From the NCBI GenBank assembly GCA_903845935.1, contig CAIMZI010000077.1:1-64000 (forward strand): DNA of 64,000 nt. Reading direction: 5' to 3'. The stretch comes from an uncultured beta proteobacterium (GTDB lineage Bacteria; Pseudomonadota; Gammaproteobacteria; Burkholderiales; Burkholderiaceae_C). The position numbers and the translations under genes are program-made. Positions 50,689 to 60,066 of this stretch are shown here, in pieces. The notes under the pieces were generated by a model that saw only the letters and a list, made by a program, of their open reading frames with translations, searched no databases and was not told the DNA's origin. Each line of letters starts with the position of its first letter. Position 1 is the stretch's first letter.

Positions 50689-52680
50689 CTAAGGCAACTC
50701 GGTGCTGGTGTCGGGCACGCTGGCGTCCAGCGGGCCTATGCTGCCCAGCCGCGCCTTTAGCGACTGCGGCTGCCCGGTGATCAGCGCTGCGTAGTTGGTG
50801 GTGTTGGATAGCACCTTCTTGACGTAGTCGCGGGTCTCGCTAAACGGCACATTCTCGGCCCACATGGCGGCCTCCAGCAGCGGACCATTGCGCCAGCTGC
50901 GCGGCCTGCCCGGGCCGGCGTTATAGGCGGCAGCGGCCATGGGCATGGAGCCGCCAAAGGAATCCAGCAGCAACTTGAGGTAACCGGTGCCAATGGCGAT
51001 ATTGGTGTCGCGCTCGCTGATCTGATGGGGCTGAAAATCCGTCATGCCGATCTTTTTGGCGGTCCATTTGGCGGTGGCCGGCATCACCTGCATCAGGCCG
51101 GAGGCACCGACGCCGGAGCGGGCATCCATGATGAAGCGGCTTTCCTGGCGGATCAGACCATAGACATAGGCCGGGTCCATGCCGATTTGCTTGCTGCGCG
51201 CCAGCACCGCGCTCTTGAAGGGCATGGGGAAACGCGTCTCGAAATCGATCACGCCCTTGGTACGCTCGCTGCTGTTGATACAGCGGTCCCATACCTCGGC
51301 CTGGCAGGCGCGCTCGGCTGCTGCCAACAGGGCACGGTCATCCAAGCCACCTCGCTCGTGCAGGTTGGTGCTGTAGTTCCACTCGCGCACGCCCTCCTGG
51401 CGCAGGCCGATCTGAATGGCGTAGAGCGCGCGCGTCAGGCCGGGGTTATTGCGGGCCGCATCGCGCTCGGCCGCGCTCAGCGGCGCCGGGCGCTCGGGCA
51501 CGCTAATGCGCTGGCCCAATTCCTCCAGTGCCAGCTGCTCATAAAAGCCACGCACACCGGCAATGCCTTGCAGCAGGCTCAGGGCTTCGGCACGGGTCGC
51601 CTCGGAATCAGCCAGGGCCAACTGGGCGCGGGCGTGCCAATAAACCCAGACCGGCTCTGCCGCAACGGACGGCGGCATGGCCGCGATCGCGTCGCGCACC
51701 ACCTGCCACTTGCCAGCGCGCAGCGCGGCGCGCACCGCCCAGGCCAGGTGATCCTCATGCATCTGACTGAACTGGCCCTGGGCAAAGTAGCCCAGCGCGT
51801 CGCTGGACAGCTTCATGGCCGCGCGCTTGCCGATCACGCCCCAAATCCAGCTGCGCTCCTCCTGCGTCAGTTGGGCGCGCCAGCGCAGGTGATTAACCTC
51901 AATGGCGGCAGCGTCCGGATCCAGGTAGGCCAGGCGGATAATGGCCAGCGACACCAATTCGCGCGTCTTCGGTCGGAACGCTGTGAGCTTGTCGTTGAGG
52001 TACTTGGCCGGGCTGGCGTAGATCTCGGCCACGTTCTTGACCCAGCCGTCGTTGAGAATGCCCACCGCCTGGGTGGCCACACGCAGCCGGTCGTTCTCGA
52101 AGCCCAGGCGGGCGCGCGGCCAGATGGCGGCAGGCATCATCGAATGGTCCTTGACCAGTTGCTCGGCGGCGGCGGCACAGCCTTCGTCCGCATCCTTTTG
52201 CGACAGCCAGGTTTGCAGCACCGAGGCGTTGACGTCGCTGGCGTTGGCCAGGTGCTCGGTCAGCAGACCGTAGCAGCGCAGGGATTTGTCATCCCCCATG
52301 CGGTACTTGGGATATTCGCGATTGAAGGCGGCCCAATCCCGGTTGCGGCCCAGCTGCAACAGCCACTCGGCGCGCAGCTTGTCTTCCTGATAGCTGCCAC
52401 TGTAGTGGGCAAAGAAATCCTGTACCTCCGAAGGGCTGACCTCGTCCAGGCGCACCGAAAGCTCCCAGTAGGCGGCCCAGGGCTCCAAAATGTAGCCGCG
52501 CAGCTGCGGCAACAGGCTGGACAGGCGCTTGCGATCGCGCGCCTTAAAGGCCTGCGCCATGTCGGTAATGGCCTCGTCGTAACGGCTGGCATCACGCCCC
52601 TGGGCATGCACCGGCGAGAAGGATGGCAAGAAGACACAGGCGGCAAGCGCTAACGGTGTCAGAATGGCTGAAAACTGCAT
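50689..52680 (-). CDS. Soluble lytic murein transglycosylase (Slt70-like)
   Basis: A 663-residue periplasmic enzyme with a signal peptide (MQFSAILTPLALAACVFLPSF, cleaved near VHAQG). The long alpha-superhelical U/L-domain (~30-480) precedes the C-terminal goose-type lysozyme domain: the catalytic glutamate is in GLIRQESRFIMDAR, followed by SGVGASGLMQVMPATAKW, NIAIGTGYLKLLLDSFGG and AAAYNAGPGRPRSWRNG. It cleaves the beta-1,4-glycosidic bond of peptidoglycan with formation of 1,6-anhydromuropeptides. The start codon is only 9 nt from the divergent 5-formyl-THF cyclo-ligase ATG (52690). Confidence 0.94.
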   Translation of the reverse strand: MQFSAILTPLALAACVFLPSFSPVHAQGRDASRYDEAITDMAQAFKARDRKRLSSLLPQLRGYILEPWAAYWELSVRLDEVSPSEVQDFFAHYSGSYQEDKLRAEWLLQLGRNRDWAAFNREYPKYRMGDDKSLRCYGLLTEHLANASDVNASVLQTWLSQKDADEGCAAAAEQLVKDHSMMPAAIWPRARLGFENDRLRVATQAVGILNDGWVKNVAEIYASPAKYLNDKLTAFRPKTRELVSLAIIRLAYLDPDAAAIEVNHLRWRAQLTQEERSWIWGVIGKRAAMKLSSDALGYFAQGQFSQMHEDHLAWAVRAALRAGKWQVVRDAIAAMPPSVAAEPVWVYWHARAQLALADSEATRAEALSLLQGIAGVRGFYEQLALEELGQRISVPERPAPLSAAERDAARNNPGLTRALYAIQIGLRQEGVREWNYSTNLHERGGLDDRALLAAAERACQAEVWDRCINSSERTKGVIDFETRFPMPFKSAVLARSKQIGMDPAYVYGLIRQESRFIMDARSGVGASGLMQVMPATAKWTAKKIGMTDFQPHQISERDTNIAIGTGYLKLLLDSFGGSMPMAAAAYNAGPGRPRSWRNGPLLEAAMWAENVPFSETRDYVKKVLSNTTNYAALITGQPQSLKARLGSIGPLDASVPDTSTELP

Positions 52681-52689
52681 GTGGTGATT

Positions 52690-53283
52690 ATGGACAACTC
52701 AGAACAAGCACAAGTGAAAAAGGCCCTGCGCTCGGCCCTGATAGCGCAACGCAGCCAGCTTCCGGACCGTCTGGAGCGCGAAGACCTGCTGCAACGCGCC
52801 ATGCGCATCTGGCTGGTGGGGCGTACCGATATCGTGATCGGCGCCTACTGGCCGATCAAGGGTGAGTTCGACCCCCTGCCGGCCCTGCACCGCTGGAAGG
52901 AAGACGGCGAGCTACTGGAACAACCCGAGCCCAGACGCATCGGCCTGCCGGTGGTCAACAAGGAAACCCGCAGCATGAGCTTTCATGCCTGGTATCCGGG
53001 TTGCCCCATGGAAGAAGACGCCTACGGCATTCCCAAACCCAAGGACACCGAGATCATCACGCCCACCCTGGTATTTGCACCCTGCGTGGGCTATGGCCCC
53101 GGCGGCTACCGACTGGGCTATGGCGGCGGTTTTTACGACCGCATGCTGGCCAGCCTGAGCCCCAAGCCGGTGTCCGTGGGTCTGGGTTTTGGAATGGGCT
53201 TTCTGCCGGACCTGGAGCCAGAGGCGCATGACATGCCGCTGGATGCCATCCTGAACGAATACGGCGCGGTCTGGCCGGTCTGA
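52690..53283 (+). CDS. 5-formyltetrahydrofolate cyclo-ligase
   Basis: A 197-residue enzyme that converts 5-formyl-THF to 5,10-methenyl-THF with ATP, returning this storage folate to the active pool. Family landmarks are LRSALIAQRSQLP at the N-terminus, IGAYWPIKGEFDPLPAL, and the folate/ATP loop GYRLGYGGGFYDRML near residue 145. The ATG at 52690 is used; two GTG codons just upstream (52681, 52684) are possible but lack a ribosome-binding site. The gene diverges from slt with only 9 nt between start codons, so promoters must lie within the coding regions or overlap. Confidence 0.92.
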   Translation: MDNSEQAQVKKALRSALIAQRSQLPDRLEREDLLQRAMRIWLVGRTDIVIGAYWPIKGEFDPLPALHRWKEDGELLEQPEPRRIGLPVVNKETRSMSFHAWYPGCPMEEDAYGIPKPKDTEIITPTLVFAPCVGYGPGGYRLGYGGGFYDRMLASLSPKPVSVGLGFGMGFLPDLEPEAHDMPLDAILNEYGAVWPV

Positions 53284-53397
53284 AGCGCAAGTCAGGCTCC
53301 GCAAGCTGACGCGCAGGGCGCCGATGCCGTGCGCAGCACCGATAATTGGCAACCCGCGCCTGCGGCGCGTAGCGCATATTTTCAAGAAAGAAATTCC

Positions 53398-54825
53398 ATG
53401 AGTTCCACCCAGCAGCAGCCCCTCCACGCTCCTATCGACGTGGTCGTCATGGCGGCGGGAAAGGGCACGCGCATGAAAAGCGCCTTGCCCAAGGTCTTGC
53501 ACCGCATCGGCGGGCGCGCTCTGCTCCAGCATGTGCTCGACACGGCGGCCAGCCTGCAATCGCGCAAGGTGGTGGTGATCACCGGCCATGGCGCAGACCA
53601 GGTGGAAGCTGCCTGCCTGGCCGAGGATACAGCCCAATTTGCGCTGGAATTTGCCCGTCAGGAGCCGCAACTCGGCACCGGCCACGCCGTACAGCAGGCC
53701 CTGCCCCACTTGGCCGATGACGGTGTGGTGCTGGTGCTGTCGGGCGATGTGCCGCTGACCCAGGCCGACACCCTGTTTCATCTGATTACCGCCAGCGGTG
53801 GCAACAAGCTGGCGCTGCTGACCCTGGACATGGCGGACCCCACGGGCTACGGCCGCATTGTGCGCGGCAGCGAGGGATCGGTGCAGGCCATCGTGGAACA
53901 AAAAGACGCCACGCCCGAGCAGCGCGCCATTCGCGAGGTATACAGCGGCATCATGGCCGTGCCGGCGGCCTCGCTCAAGCGCTGGCTGGCGCGTCTGGAC
54001 AACCAGAATGCCCAAAAAGAGTACTACCTCACCGACATCGTGCGCTTTGCCGTGGCCGATGGGGAAAGCGTGGCGGCCTTTAAGATCGGGGATGCGGTGC
54101 AGGTGGCCGGTGTCAACAGCCCGGTGCAGCTGGCGCAACTCGAACGCGCCTACCAACTGGGCGTGGCCCACCGCTTGATGGAGGAAGGTGTGCGACTGGC
54201 CGACCCGGCGCGCCTGGATGTGCGCGGCGACCTGAGCTGCGCCCACGATGTGTCGATTGACGTGAATTGCGTCTTTATGGGCCAGGTCAATCTGGGCGAA
54301 GGTGTCAGCATTGGTGCCAACTGCGTAATTGCCAATGCCGTGATAGCGGCCGGTGCCGTGATTCACCCGTTTACCCATATCGACGGCGAGAAGCTGGGTG
54401 TGACGGTAGGCGCGGGCTCGCTGATAGGCCCGTTTGCCCGGCTGCGCCCGGGTGCCCGCTTGGGCGAAGAGGTCCACATAGGCAACTTTGTCGAGGTCAA
54501 AAATTCCACCCTGGCCCGGGGTGCCAAGGCCAATCACCTGGCCTATCTGGGCGACGCCACGGTGGGCGAGCGCGTCAACTTTGGCGCCGGCAGCATCACC
54601 GCCAACTACGACGGCTCCAACAAGCACCGCACGGTGATCGAGGCCGATGTGCATGTGGGCAGCAACTGCGTGCTGGTGGCGCCGGTGACCCTGGGCGCGG
54701 GTGGCACGGTGGGCGGCGGCTCCACCATCACCAAAGATACAGCGCCGGGCGCTTTAAGCGTGGCACGCGGCAAACAGGTGGCCATTGCCAACTGGTCACG
54801 CCCGCAAAAGGCGCCCAAGGCCTGA
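53398..54825 (+). CDS. glmU: Bifunctional GlmU: glucosamine-1-P acetyltransferase / UDP-GlcNAc pyrophosphorylase
   Basis: A 475-residue bifunctional enzyme making UDP-GlcNAc for peptidoglycan and lipopolysaccharide. The N-terminal uridylyltransferase has MAAGKGTRMKSALPKVLH (GxGTRM-x-S-x-L-P-K) and LVLSGDVPLT; residues ~240-475 are the left-handed beta-helix acetyltransferase with hexapeptide repeats (SIDVNCVFMGQVNLGEGVSI, IGNFVEVKNSTLARGAK, GAGSITANYDGSNKHRT). The ATG at 53398 (MSSTQQQPL) sits behind AAGAAAG. glmS lies 1.4 kb downstream on the same strand, with a histidine kinase and an Lrp gene in between, so both enzymes of the hexosamine path are clustered. Confidence 0.96.
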   Translation: MSSTQQQPLHAPIDVVVMAAGKGTRMKSALPKVLHRIGGRALLQHVLDTAASLQSRKVVVITGHGADQVEAACLAEDTAQFALEFARQEPQLGTGHAVQQALPHLADDGVVLVLSGDVPLTQADTLFHLITASGGNKLALLTLDMADPTGYGRIVRGSEGSVQAIVEQKDATPEQRAIREVYSGIMAVPAASLKRWLARLDNQNAQKEYYLTDIVRFAVADGESVAAFKIGDAVQVAGVNSPVQLAQLERAYQLGVAHRLMEEGVRLADPARLDVRGDLSCAHDVSIDVNCVFMGQVNLGEGVSIGANCVIANAVIAAGAVIHPFTHIDGEKLGVTVGAGSLIGPFARLRPGARLGEEVHIGNFVEVKNSTLARGAKANHLAYLGDATVGERVNFGAGSITANYDGSNKHRTVIEADVHVGSNCVLVAPVTLGAGGTVGGGSTITKDTAPGALSVARGKQVAIANWSRPQKAPKA

Positions 54826-54838
54826 TCGGATAAGCGCC

Positions 54839-55579
54839 ATGGCAGATGCACAGCGCATTGCCCAGCTGGAGTCCGAGCTGGCCAGCCTGCGTGCCGAGAT
54901 GCAGGACTTCAGCTTCACCGTCTCGCACGACCTGCGCGCCAGCCTGCGCCACATCCTGTCCTACGCACAGCTGGTGCAGGAAGATGCGGGGCCGCTGCTG
55001 TCGCCAGAAACCCTTGGCTTTCTCAACACCATCACCGATTCGGCACGCCATATGGGGGCGATGGTGGACGGCCTGATGGAGTTGTCGCGCCTGGGCACGG
55101 TGGCGCTGCAGATCGCGCCTGTGCAGTTGCAGCCCCTGCTGCAGCATCTGGTGGACGAACTGACACAGGCCCACCCGCAGCGCGCGATCGAATGGCAGCT
55201 CGCGCCCGAGTTGCACGACTTGCCCATGGTGCTGGCCGATGCCCATTTTCTGCGTTCCGCACTGCAAGCGGTGCTCGACAACGCGGTCAAATTCACGGCG
55301 CAGCGAGCGCTGGCGCGCATCCTTATTCGAGCCCAAAAGGACACTGCCGAGGGCCTGGTGACGCTGGAAGTGCAGGACAACGGCGCCGGCTTTAATCCGG
55401 CCCTTCAGGCCAAGCTGTTTCGCCCGTTTCAGCGCCTACATAGCACCAAGCAATTTCCCGGCCTGGGCATGGGCCTTGCGCTGACACGCAAAATGATGGA
55501 GCGCATGGGGGGATCGGTGGGGGCCGATGGCGTGATGGACGCCGGCTGCTCGCTGCGTCTGACGCTGCCCCTGGCCTGA
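54839..55579 (+). CDS. Sensor-less histidine kinase (HisKA-HATPase)
   Basis: A 246-residue protein consisting only of a transmitter module. After a short coiled coil ([18 protein letters not shown], ~6-22) the H-box [14 protein letters not shown] places the phosphoacceptor His at residue 30; the ATPase has the N-box DNAVKF (Asn148), G1 DNGAGF (180-185) and G2 GLGMGLAL (208-215). The block [15 protein letters not shown] is common in phytochrome-type kinases. There is no membrane helix, PAS or GAF input domain and no adjacent response regulator. It begins 13 nt after glmU stops and may be co-transcribed with it. The signal input would have to come from a partner protein. Confidence 0.88.
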   Translation: MADAQRIAQLESELASLRAEMQDFSFTVSHDLRASLRHILSYAQLVQEDAGPLLSPETLGFLNTITDSARHMGAMVDGLMELSRLGTVALQIAPVQLQPLLQHLVDELTQAHPQRAIEWQLAPELHDLPMVLADAHFLRSALQAVLDNAVKFTAQRALARILIRAQKDTAEGLVTLEVQDNGAGFNPALQAKLFRPFQRLHSTKQFPGLGMGLALTRKMMERMGGSVGADGVMDAGCSLRLTLPLA

Positions 55580-55586
55580 AGCGCTA

Positions 55587-56066
55587 TTACAGCGGCAGCT
55601 CGGCACCGAACTTGCCGCGTTTAACGCTGAAGAAGGCCTTGACATTGCGCACATTGGCGTCCGTGGTGAACAAGCGCTGCACCAAGGCCTGGTACGACGG
55701 CATGTCACGGGCATGCACCACCAGCACAAAATCCGGTCCCGGCGACACCTGGTAGCACTGCTGCACGGCCGCATCCTGCAGCACGCGCGCTTCAAAACGG
55801 GCCAGCTCTTCGGCGCCCTGGCGCTCCAGCGTGATCTCCACAATCACGCACAGGCCGTGGCCCAGCGACTGCGCCAGTCGCTCCGGATTGAGAATGGCGA
55901 TCTGGCGCTCGATCAGTCCGGCGTCGCGCATGCGCTTGATGCGCCGCAGGCAGGTCGGAGCCGAGGTGCGAACGGCCTCGGCCAGATCCTGGTTGCTCAG
56001 CGAGGCATCGCGCTGCAGTTGCGCCAGGATCTGCAGGTCCATGGCATCCATTGCTATTTCGTTCAT
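55587..56066 (-). CDS. Lrp/AsnC-family transcriptional regulator
   Basis: A 159-residue protein with an N-terminal HTH ([24 protein letters not shown] then [18 protein letters not shown], the standard Lrp wHTH, residues ~9-60) and a C-terminal RAM/AsnC ligand-binding domain ([43 protein letters not shown]). Lrp-type proteins sense amino acids and form octamers. It is convergent with the kinase gene (7 nt gap) and divergent from glmS, with which it shares a promoter region containing a 9-bp inverted repeat (56090-56115), possibly its own operator. Confidence 0.94.
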   Translation of the reverse strand: MNEIAMDAMDLQILAQLQRDASLSNQDLAEAVRTSAPTCLRRIKRMRDAGLIERQIAILNPERLAQSLGHGLCVIVEITLERQGAEELARFEARVLQDAAVQQCYQVSPGPDFVLVVHARDMPSYQALVQRLFTTDANVRNVKAFFSVKRGKFGAELPL

Positions 56067-56089
56067 AAAAATGCTATTTTGTTAAATTT

Positions 56090-56115
56090 ATTTCACGATT
56101 TTAATGTCGTGAAAT
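56090..56115. promoter_or_regulatory. Inverted repeat ATTTCACGA-N8-TCGTGAAAT between lrp and glmS
   Basis: Perfect 9-bp arms separated by 8 nt, 24 bp upstream of the Lrp-type gene ATG (56066) and 86 bp upstream of glmS (56202). The site is inside an AT-rich promoter region and is a good candidate for autoregulation by the Lrp-type protein or another dimeric regulator. Confidence 0.6.
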
Positions 56116-56201
56116 TTTCATGCAAACAAAGACACAAATTAATAACAAATTTTTACCCATCAGCCCTAGCATTCAAACATCTCAAAATTTGGAGTCTGCG
56201 T

Positions 56202-58097
56202 ATGTGTGGCATCGTCGGCGCGGTATCGACCCGCAATATTGTCCCCGTGCTGGTTCAGGGCCTGGAGCGCCTGGAATACCGAGGTTATGACTCCTGCGGC
56301 GTGGCCGTTTACGCCCAGGACGGCACGCCCGGCCTGCGCCGTGCCCGCAGCACCTCGCGCGTGGCCGAGCTAGCCGAGCAGGTGGCCACCACCCATCTGG
56401 AGGGCACGCTGGGCATTGCCCACACGCGCTGGGCCACGCATGGCGCACCGGCCATCCACAACGCCCATCCCCATTTCAGCCATGGCACGCACGCCGGGGC
56501 ATCGTCCAAACCCGGCCGCGTGGCCCTGGTGCACAACGGCATCATCGAAAACCACGACGAGTTGCGCGCCGCCCTGCAGGCCAAGGGCTATGTCTTTGAC
56601 AGCCAGACCGACACCGAGGTGATCGCCCATCTGGTCGACAGCCTCTACGACGGCGACATTTTTGAGGCCGTCAAGGCAGCCGTCAGCCAGTTGCAGGGCG
56701 CCTACGCGATTGCCGTGTTCTGCAAGGACGAGCCGCAGCGCCTGATCGGTGCGCGCGCCGGATCGCCCCTGATCCTGGGCGTGGGCAAGGACGGCCAGGA
56801 GCATTTTCTGGCCAGCGACGCCATGGCCCTGGCCGGCGTCACCGACCAGATCGTCTACCTCGAAGAAGGCGACCTGATCGACATGCAACTGGGCAAGTAC
56901 TGGCTGTTTGACAAGGCGCGCAAGGCCGTGGCTCCGGCACAGCGCCCGGTCAAGACGGTGCTGGCACACAGCGGCGCGGCCGAGCTCGGTCCCTACCGCC
57001 ACTACATGCAAAAGGAAATCTTCGAGCAGCCGCGCGCCATTGCCGACACGCTCGAAGGCGTGGAAGGCATCACGCCTGAGCTGTTTGACCAACAGGCAAA
57101 CCATGTGCCCGGCGCCAATGCGGCCCGCGTGTTTGCCAAGATCGACTCGGTGCTGATCCTGGCCTGTGGCACCAGCTACTACAGCGGCTGTACCGCCAAA
57201 TACTGGATCGAAAGCATTGCCAAGATTCCCTGTCATGTGGAGGTGGCCAGCGAATACCGCTACCGCGACTCGGTGCCCAACCCCAACACCCTGGTGGTCA
57301 CCATCACCCAAAGCGGTGAGACCGCCGACACCCTGGCTGCCCTGCGCCACGCCCAATCGCTGGGCATGGCCCACACCCTGACCATTTGCAACGTGGCGAC
57401 CAGCGCCATGGTGCGCGAATGCAGCCTGGCCTATGTCACGCGCGCCGGTGTCGAAATCGGCGTGGCATCGACCAAGGCCTTCACCACCCAACTGGCCGGC
57501 CTGTTTTTGCTGACCCTGTGCCTGGCGCAAGCCAAGGGCCGCTTGAGCGAAAGCGAAGAGGCCCGCCACCTGAAGGCCCTGCGCCACCTGCCCGCCGCCC
57601 TGCAGGCCGTGCTGGCGCTGGAGCCCCAGCTGATCGCCTGGGCCGAGGACTTTGCCCAACGCGAGAACGCCCTCTTCCTGGGCCGCGGCATGCACTACCC
57701 GATCGCGCTGGAAGGCGCGCTCAAGCTCAAGGAAATCAGCTACATCCACGCCGAGGCCTATCCCGCCGGTGAACTCAAGCATGGCCCGCTGGCCCTGGTG
57801 ACCAGCGCCATGCCGGTGGTGACCGTCGCCCCCAATGACGCGCTCTTGGAAAAGCTCAAGAGCAATCTGCACGAGGTGCGGGCCCGCGGTGGCGTGCTGT
57901 ATGTGCTGGCCGATGCCGACACCCGCATCGACAGCGGCGAAGGCCTGCACGTGATCCGCATGCCCGAGCACTATGGCGAGCTCTCGCCCCTGCTGCATGT
58001 GGTGCCGCTGCAGCTGCTGGCCTATCACACCGCCTGCGCCCGCGGCACGGATGTGGACAAGCCCCGAAATTTGGCCAAATCGGTCACCGTGGAATAG
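56202..58097 (+). CDS. glmS: Glutamine-fructose-6-phosphate transaminase (isomerizing)
   Basis: A 631-residue enzyme that makes glucosamine-6-phosphate from fructose-6-P and glutamine. Cys2 of MCGIVGAVS is the N-terminal nucleophile of the glutaminase domain (1-~240; with [16 protein letters not shown] and [12 protein letters not shown]), followed by two SIS isomerase domains ([52 protein letters not shown]) and the C-terminal [11 protein letters not shown]. The ATG at 56202 is fixed by the Cys2 requirement; upstream open frame is the promoter region. Its 3' end overlaps the convergent TPR/ATP-grasp gene by 14 nt. Confidence 0.98.
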   Translation: MCGIVGAVSTRNIVPVLVQGLERLEYRGYDSCGVAVYAQDGTPGLRRARSTSRVAELAEQVATTHLEGTLGIAHTRWATHGAPAIHNAHPHFSHGTHAGASSKPGRVALVHNGIIENHDELRAALQAKGYVFDSQTDTEVIAHLVDSLYDGDIFEAVKAAVSQLQGAYAIAVFCKDEPQRLIGARAGSPLILGVGKDGQEHFLASDAMALAGVTDQIVYLEEGDLIDMQLGKYWLFDKARKAVAPAQRPVKTVLAHSGAAELGPYRHYMQKEIFEQPRAIADTLEGVEGITPELFDQQANHVPGANAARVFAKIDSVLILACGTSYYSGCTAKYWIESIAKIPCHVEVASEYRYRDSVPNPNTLVVTITQSGETADTLAALRHAQSLGMAHTLTICNVATSAMVRECSLAYVTRAGVEIGVASTKAFTTQLAGLFLLTLCLAQAKGRLSESEEARHLKALRHLPAALQAVLALEPQLIAWAEDFAQRENALFLGRGMHYPIALEGALKLKEISYIHAEAYPAGELKHGPLALVTSAMPVVTVAPNDALLEKLKSNLHEVRARGGVLYVLADADTRIDSGEGLHVIRMPEHYGELSPLLHVVPLQLLAYHTACARGTDVDKPRNLAKSVTVE

Positions 58098-59919
58098 CCA
58101 AGCGTCCAAGCATGTCGTTAAAAGCATGCTTGATACGCTCGACGTAGGGATTCTTATATGCATACACTTCGCTTTTTTCGTCGTGTACCAGCATGGTTGC
58201 GTTGGACTCAAACACCAGAACCCGCCCTTGCGGGTCCAACGCGCAATCGATTCCGCTGAAATCAAGTTGGCTTGCGGCAGCAACATCGCGGAGTGTCTGC
58301 ATTTGCAGCTCGTTGAATACCTGCTCCGGGTTGCGCAAGAATTCTGCTTCCTCCTCGCGCATCCATAATTGCTGGTCCATGTCCGTCCGAAAGTAATGCA
58401 CCAACCAGTCACTGTGGATCGCCAAATGGTAGGGAAATAGTTTGCCGCCAACGTTGATCATGCGGTATTTGCGAAACTGCCCGTCGGCAGAACGGTAGTC
58501 GACGTACTCGATCAGGTAATAGCTTGGCGCCGGATGGGTCGCGACAAATTGCGACACGGCATCCCATGTTTCCACCTTTTCCATGTCCGTTCCACCGTGT
58601 GTGCCGGTCAGTCGAACGATCAAAGGCAAGGCAAAGCCCGACATGTCGCCCTCTCTGATCGCCTTTCGCAATTGCGTTGCAGAAAACTCCTGCGTCTTAG
58701 GGAACCTGCAACCTGCAACGCGAGCGAGCAAACTGCCCATGCCCTCCCGGTTGGACTGCATGATTTTGAAGGGATGGTTAACGGTAGGCAGATCCAAGCG
58801 ATCAGCCAAGTTGCGGGCCACTGGCAGAAACGCCTTGCCATTGTCAGCGTCCCCAATCATATTGATCACCACATCGGCCTTGCCGCGCAAAAACCCGAAA
58901 TCCGATTCGACCTCTGCGACACCCTGCGGCATCACGCAGTACGAGTGGCACTCATATGCGGCATGTCGGATTAAATAGTCCAATGGGATCGAGCCTGCAC
59001 CAGCCGCATCCAGCAGCAGCACCGAGAACTCCGCCTGCGCCTTCCTGGCCGGCATGGTGACCAAGGGGCTAAGCTGCTGTGCCTGCTTGAACAATTCCCA
59101 GGCCCGTGGCAGTTCTTTTGCTGCCAAGAACACGTTTCCCAAGGCGACGTAAAGATTGGAGTCGCTGGGGCTCAGTTCAATCGCTCGTTGCAGGCAGGAC
59201 TTTGCCTCGACAGGATTGCCGCCAAACTTGCTTTGCAAATGACCCAAGGCATACAACGCCGATACAGAGTCATGCCGAATCTGTAAGGCCTGTCGGTAAC
59301 TGGCCGCCGCGCCTTCAAACTGATTCAATTCCGTTTGAACGTTGCCCAAATTCACCCAGGCCTCGAAGAGATTCGGATCCAATTCCAGTGCACGACCCGC
59401 GCTGCCTAGCGCCTCCTTCAGCCTTCCGGTCTTTTGCAGCAAGATGCAAAGGCTGTTATGGGTATAGGCGGCATCGGGATTCAGGGACCGGGATTTAAGC
59501 AGCGATGCCTCGGCTTCGACATTGCGATCCAAGTCGGATAGCAAATTGCCGTAATTGGCATGGGCCGTGGCAAGATCAGGTCGAAGCGATAGGGCAACTT
59601 TAAAACTGGCCTCGGCGGCTTCATATTTACCCAGTCCAACGAGGCAAGAGGCCATTTCGCTATGGACCTCGGCCGTGCCCGGCGAAAGCTTGAGCGACTG
59701 CCGCAATGCGGCCACCGCTTCGTTGAATGCTTGCAGCTTGTATTGGGCAATGCCCAAGAGCCGCCAGCCAAGCAGGTTGCGCGGGTACCGTAGGGTGGCC
59801 TTTTTTGCCACCTGTGCCAGGGAGTCCCAGTGCCCTGCATTCATTAGCGTGACCATCTCATCGACCAGTTCGGCTGGCACAGACGTCGGCAAGGCACCCG
59901 ACCCGCCAAAAGTACTCAT
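58084..59919 (-). CDS. TPR-repeat protein with C-terminal ATP-grasp-like domain
   Basis: A 611-residue protein. Residues ~20-300 are seven to eight consecutive TPR units ([78 protein letters not shown]). After a linker, ~330-600 has the layout of ATP-grasp ligases: [31 protein letters not shown] (N-domain), [14 protein letters not shown] (nucleotide lid-like region), [19 protein letters not shown], and, near the end, [21 protein letters not shown] with acidic and Asn residues that bind Mg-ATP. No signal peptide is seen. ATP-grasp enzymes join carboxylates to amines or thiols; the TPR part would bind protein or peptide partners. Substrate unknown. ATG at 59919 preferred over a TTG at 59958. 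Confidence 0.78.
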   Translation of the reverse strand: MSTFGGSGALPTSVPAELVDEMVTLMNAGHWDSLAQVAKKATLRYPRNLLGWRLLGIAQYKLQAFNEAVAALRQSLKLSPGTAEVHSEMASCLVGLGKYEAAEASFKVALSLRPDLATAHANYGNLLSDLDRNVEAEASLLKSRSLNPDAAYTHNSLCILLQKTGRLKEALGSAGRALELDPNLFEAWVNLGNVQTELNQFEGAAASYRQALQIRHDSVSALYALGHLQSKFGGNPVEAKSCLQRAIELSPSDSNLYVALGNVFLAAKELPRAWELFKQAQQLSPLVTMPARKAQAEFSVLLLDAAGAGSIPLDYLIRHAAYECHSYCVMPQGVAEVESDFGFLRGKADVVINMIGDADNGKAFLPVARNLADRLDLPTVNHPFKIMQSNREGMGSLLARVAGCRFPKTQEFSATQLRKAIREGDMSGFALPLIVRLTGTHGGTDMEKVETWDAVSQFVATHPAPSYYLIEYVDYRSADGQFRKYRMINVGGKLFPYHLAIHSDWLVHYFRTDMDQQLWMREEEAEFLRNPEQVFNELQMQTLRDVAAASQLDFSGIDCALDPQGRVLVFESNATMLVHDEKSEVYAYKNPYVERIKHAFNDMLGRLAIPR

Positions 59920-60037
59920 GCGATTGTGGATACAAGACTCCCGATTATTTTTGATCAATGCAGGCGGTTATTCTTGACTGTCGATTGAATTTTTAATATG
60001 GCCCTACAGTAAAGATCTGTGAAGCATCTCTGCCGAG

Positions 60038-60051
60038 TTGAAAATTTTCAA
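60038..60051. repeat. TTGAAAATTTTCAA palindrome
   Basis: A perfect 14-bp palindrome 16 nt beyond the VWA gene stop codon and ~120 bp upstream of the TPR/ATP-grasp gene. It may be a regulatory site or the 3' end of the upstream transcript; it lacks the T tract of a terminator. Confidence 0.4.
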
Positions 60052-60066
60052 TCTCAGGCGACGCGC

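Noticed and set aside
51025..52653. 542-codon plus-strand frame opposite the lytic transglycosylase gene
   Set aside because: Shadow frame; no recognisable domain, and Slt motifs are complete on the minus strand.
52912..54654. 580-codon minus-strand frame opposite the cyclo-ligase and glmU genes
   Set aside because: Crosses two real genes and shows no protein features.
56370..58451. 693-codon minus-strand frame opposite glmS
   Set aside because: Composition is typical of antisense GC-rich frames, and glmS has full conserved motifs on the other strand.
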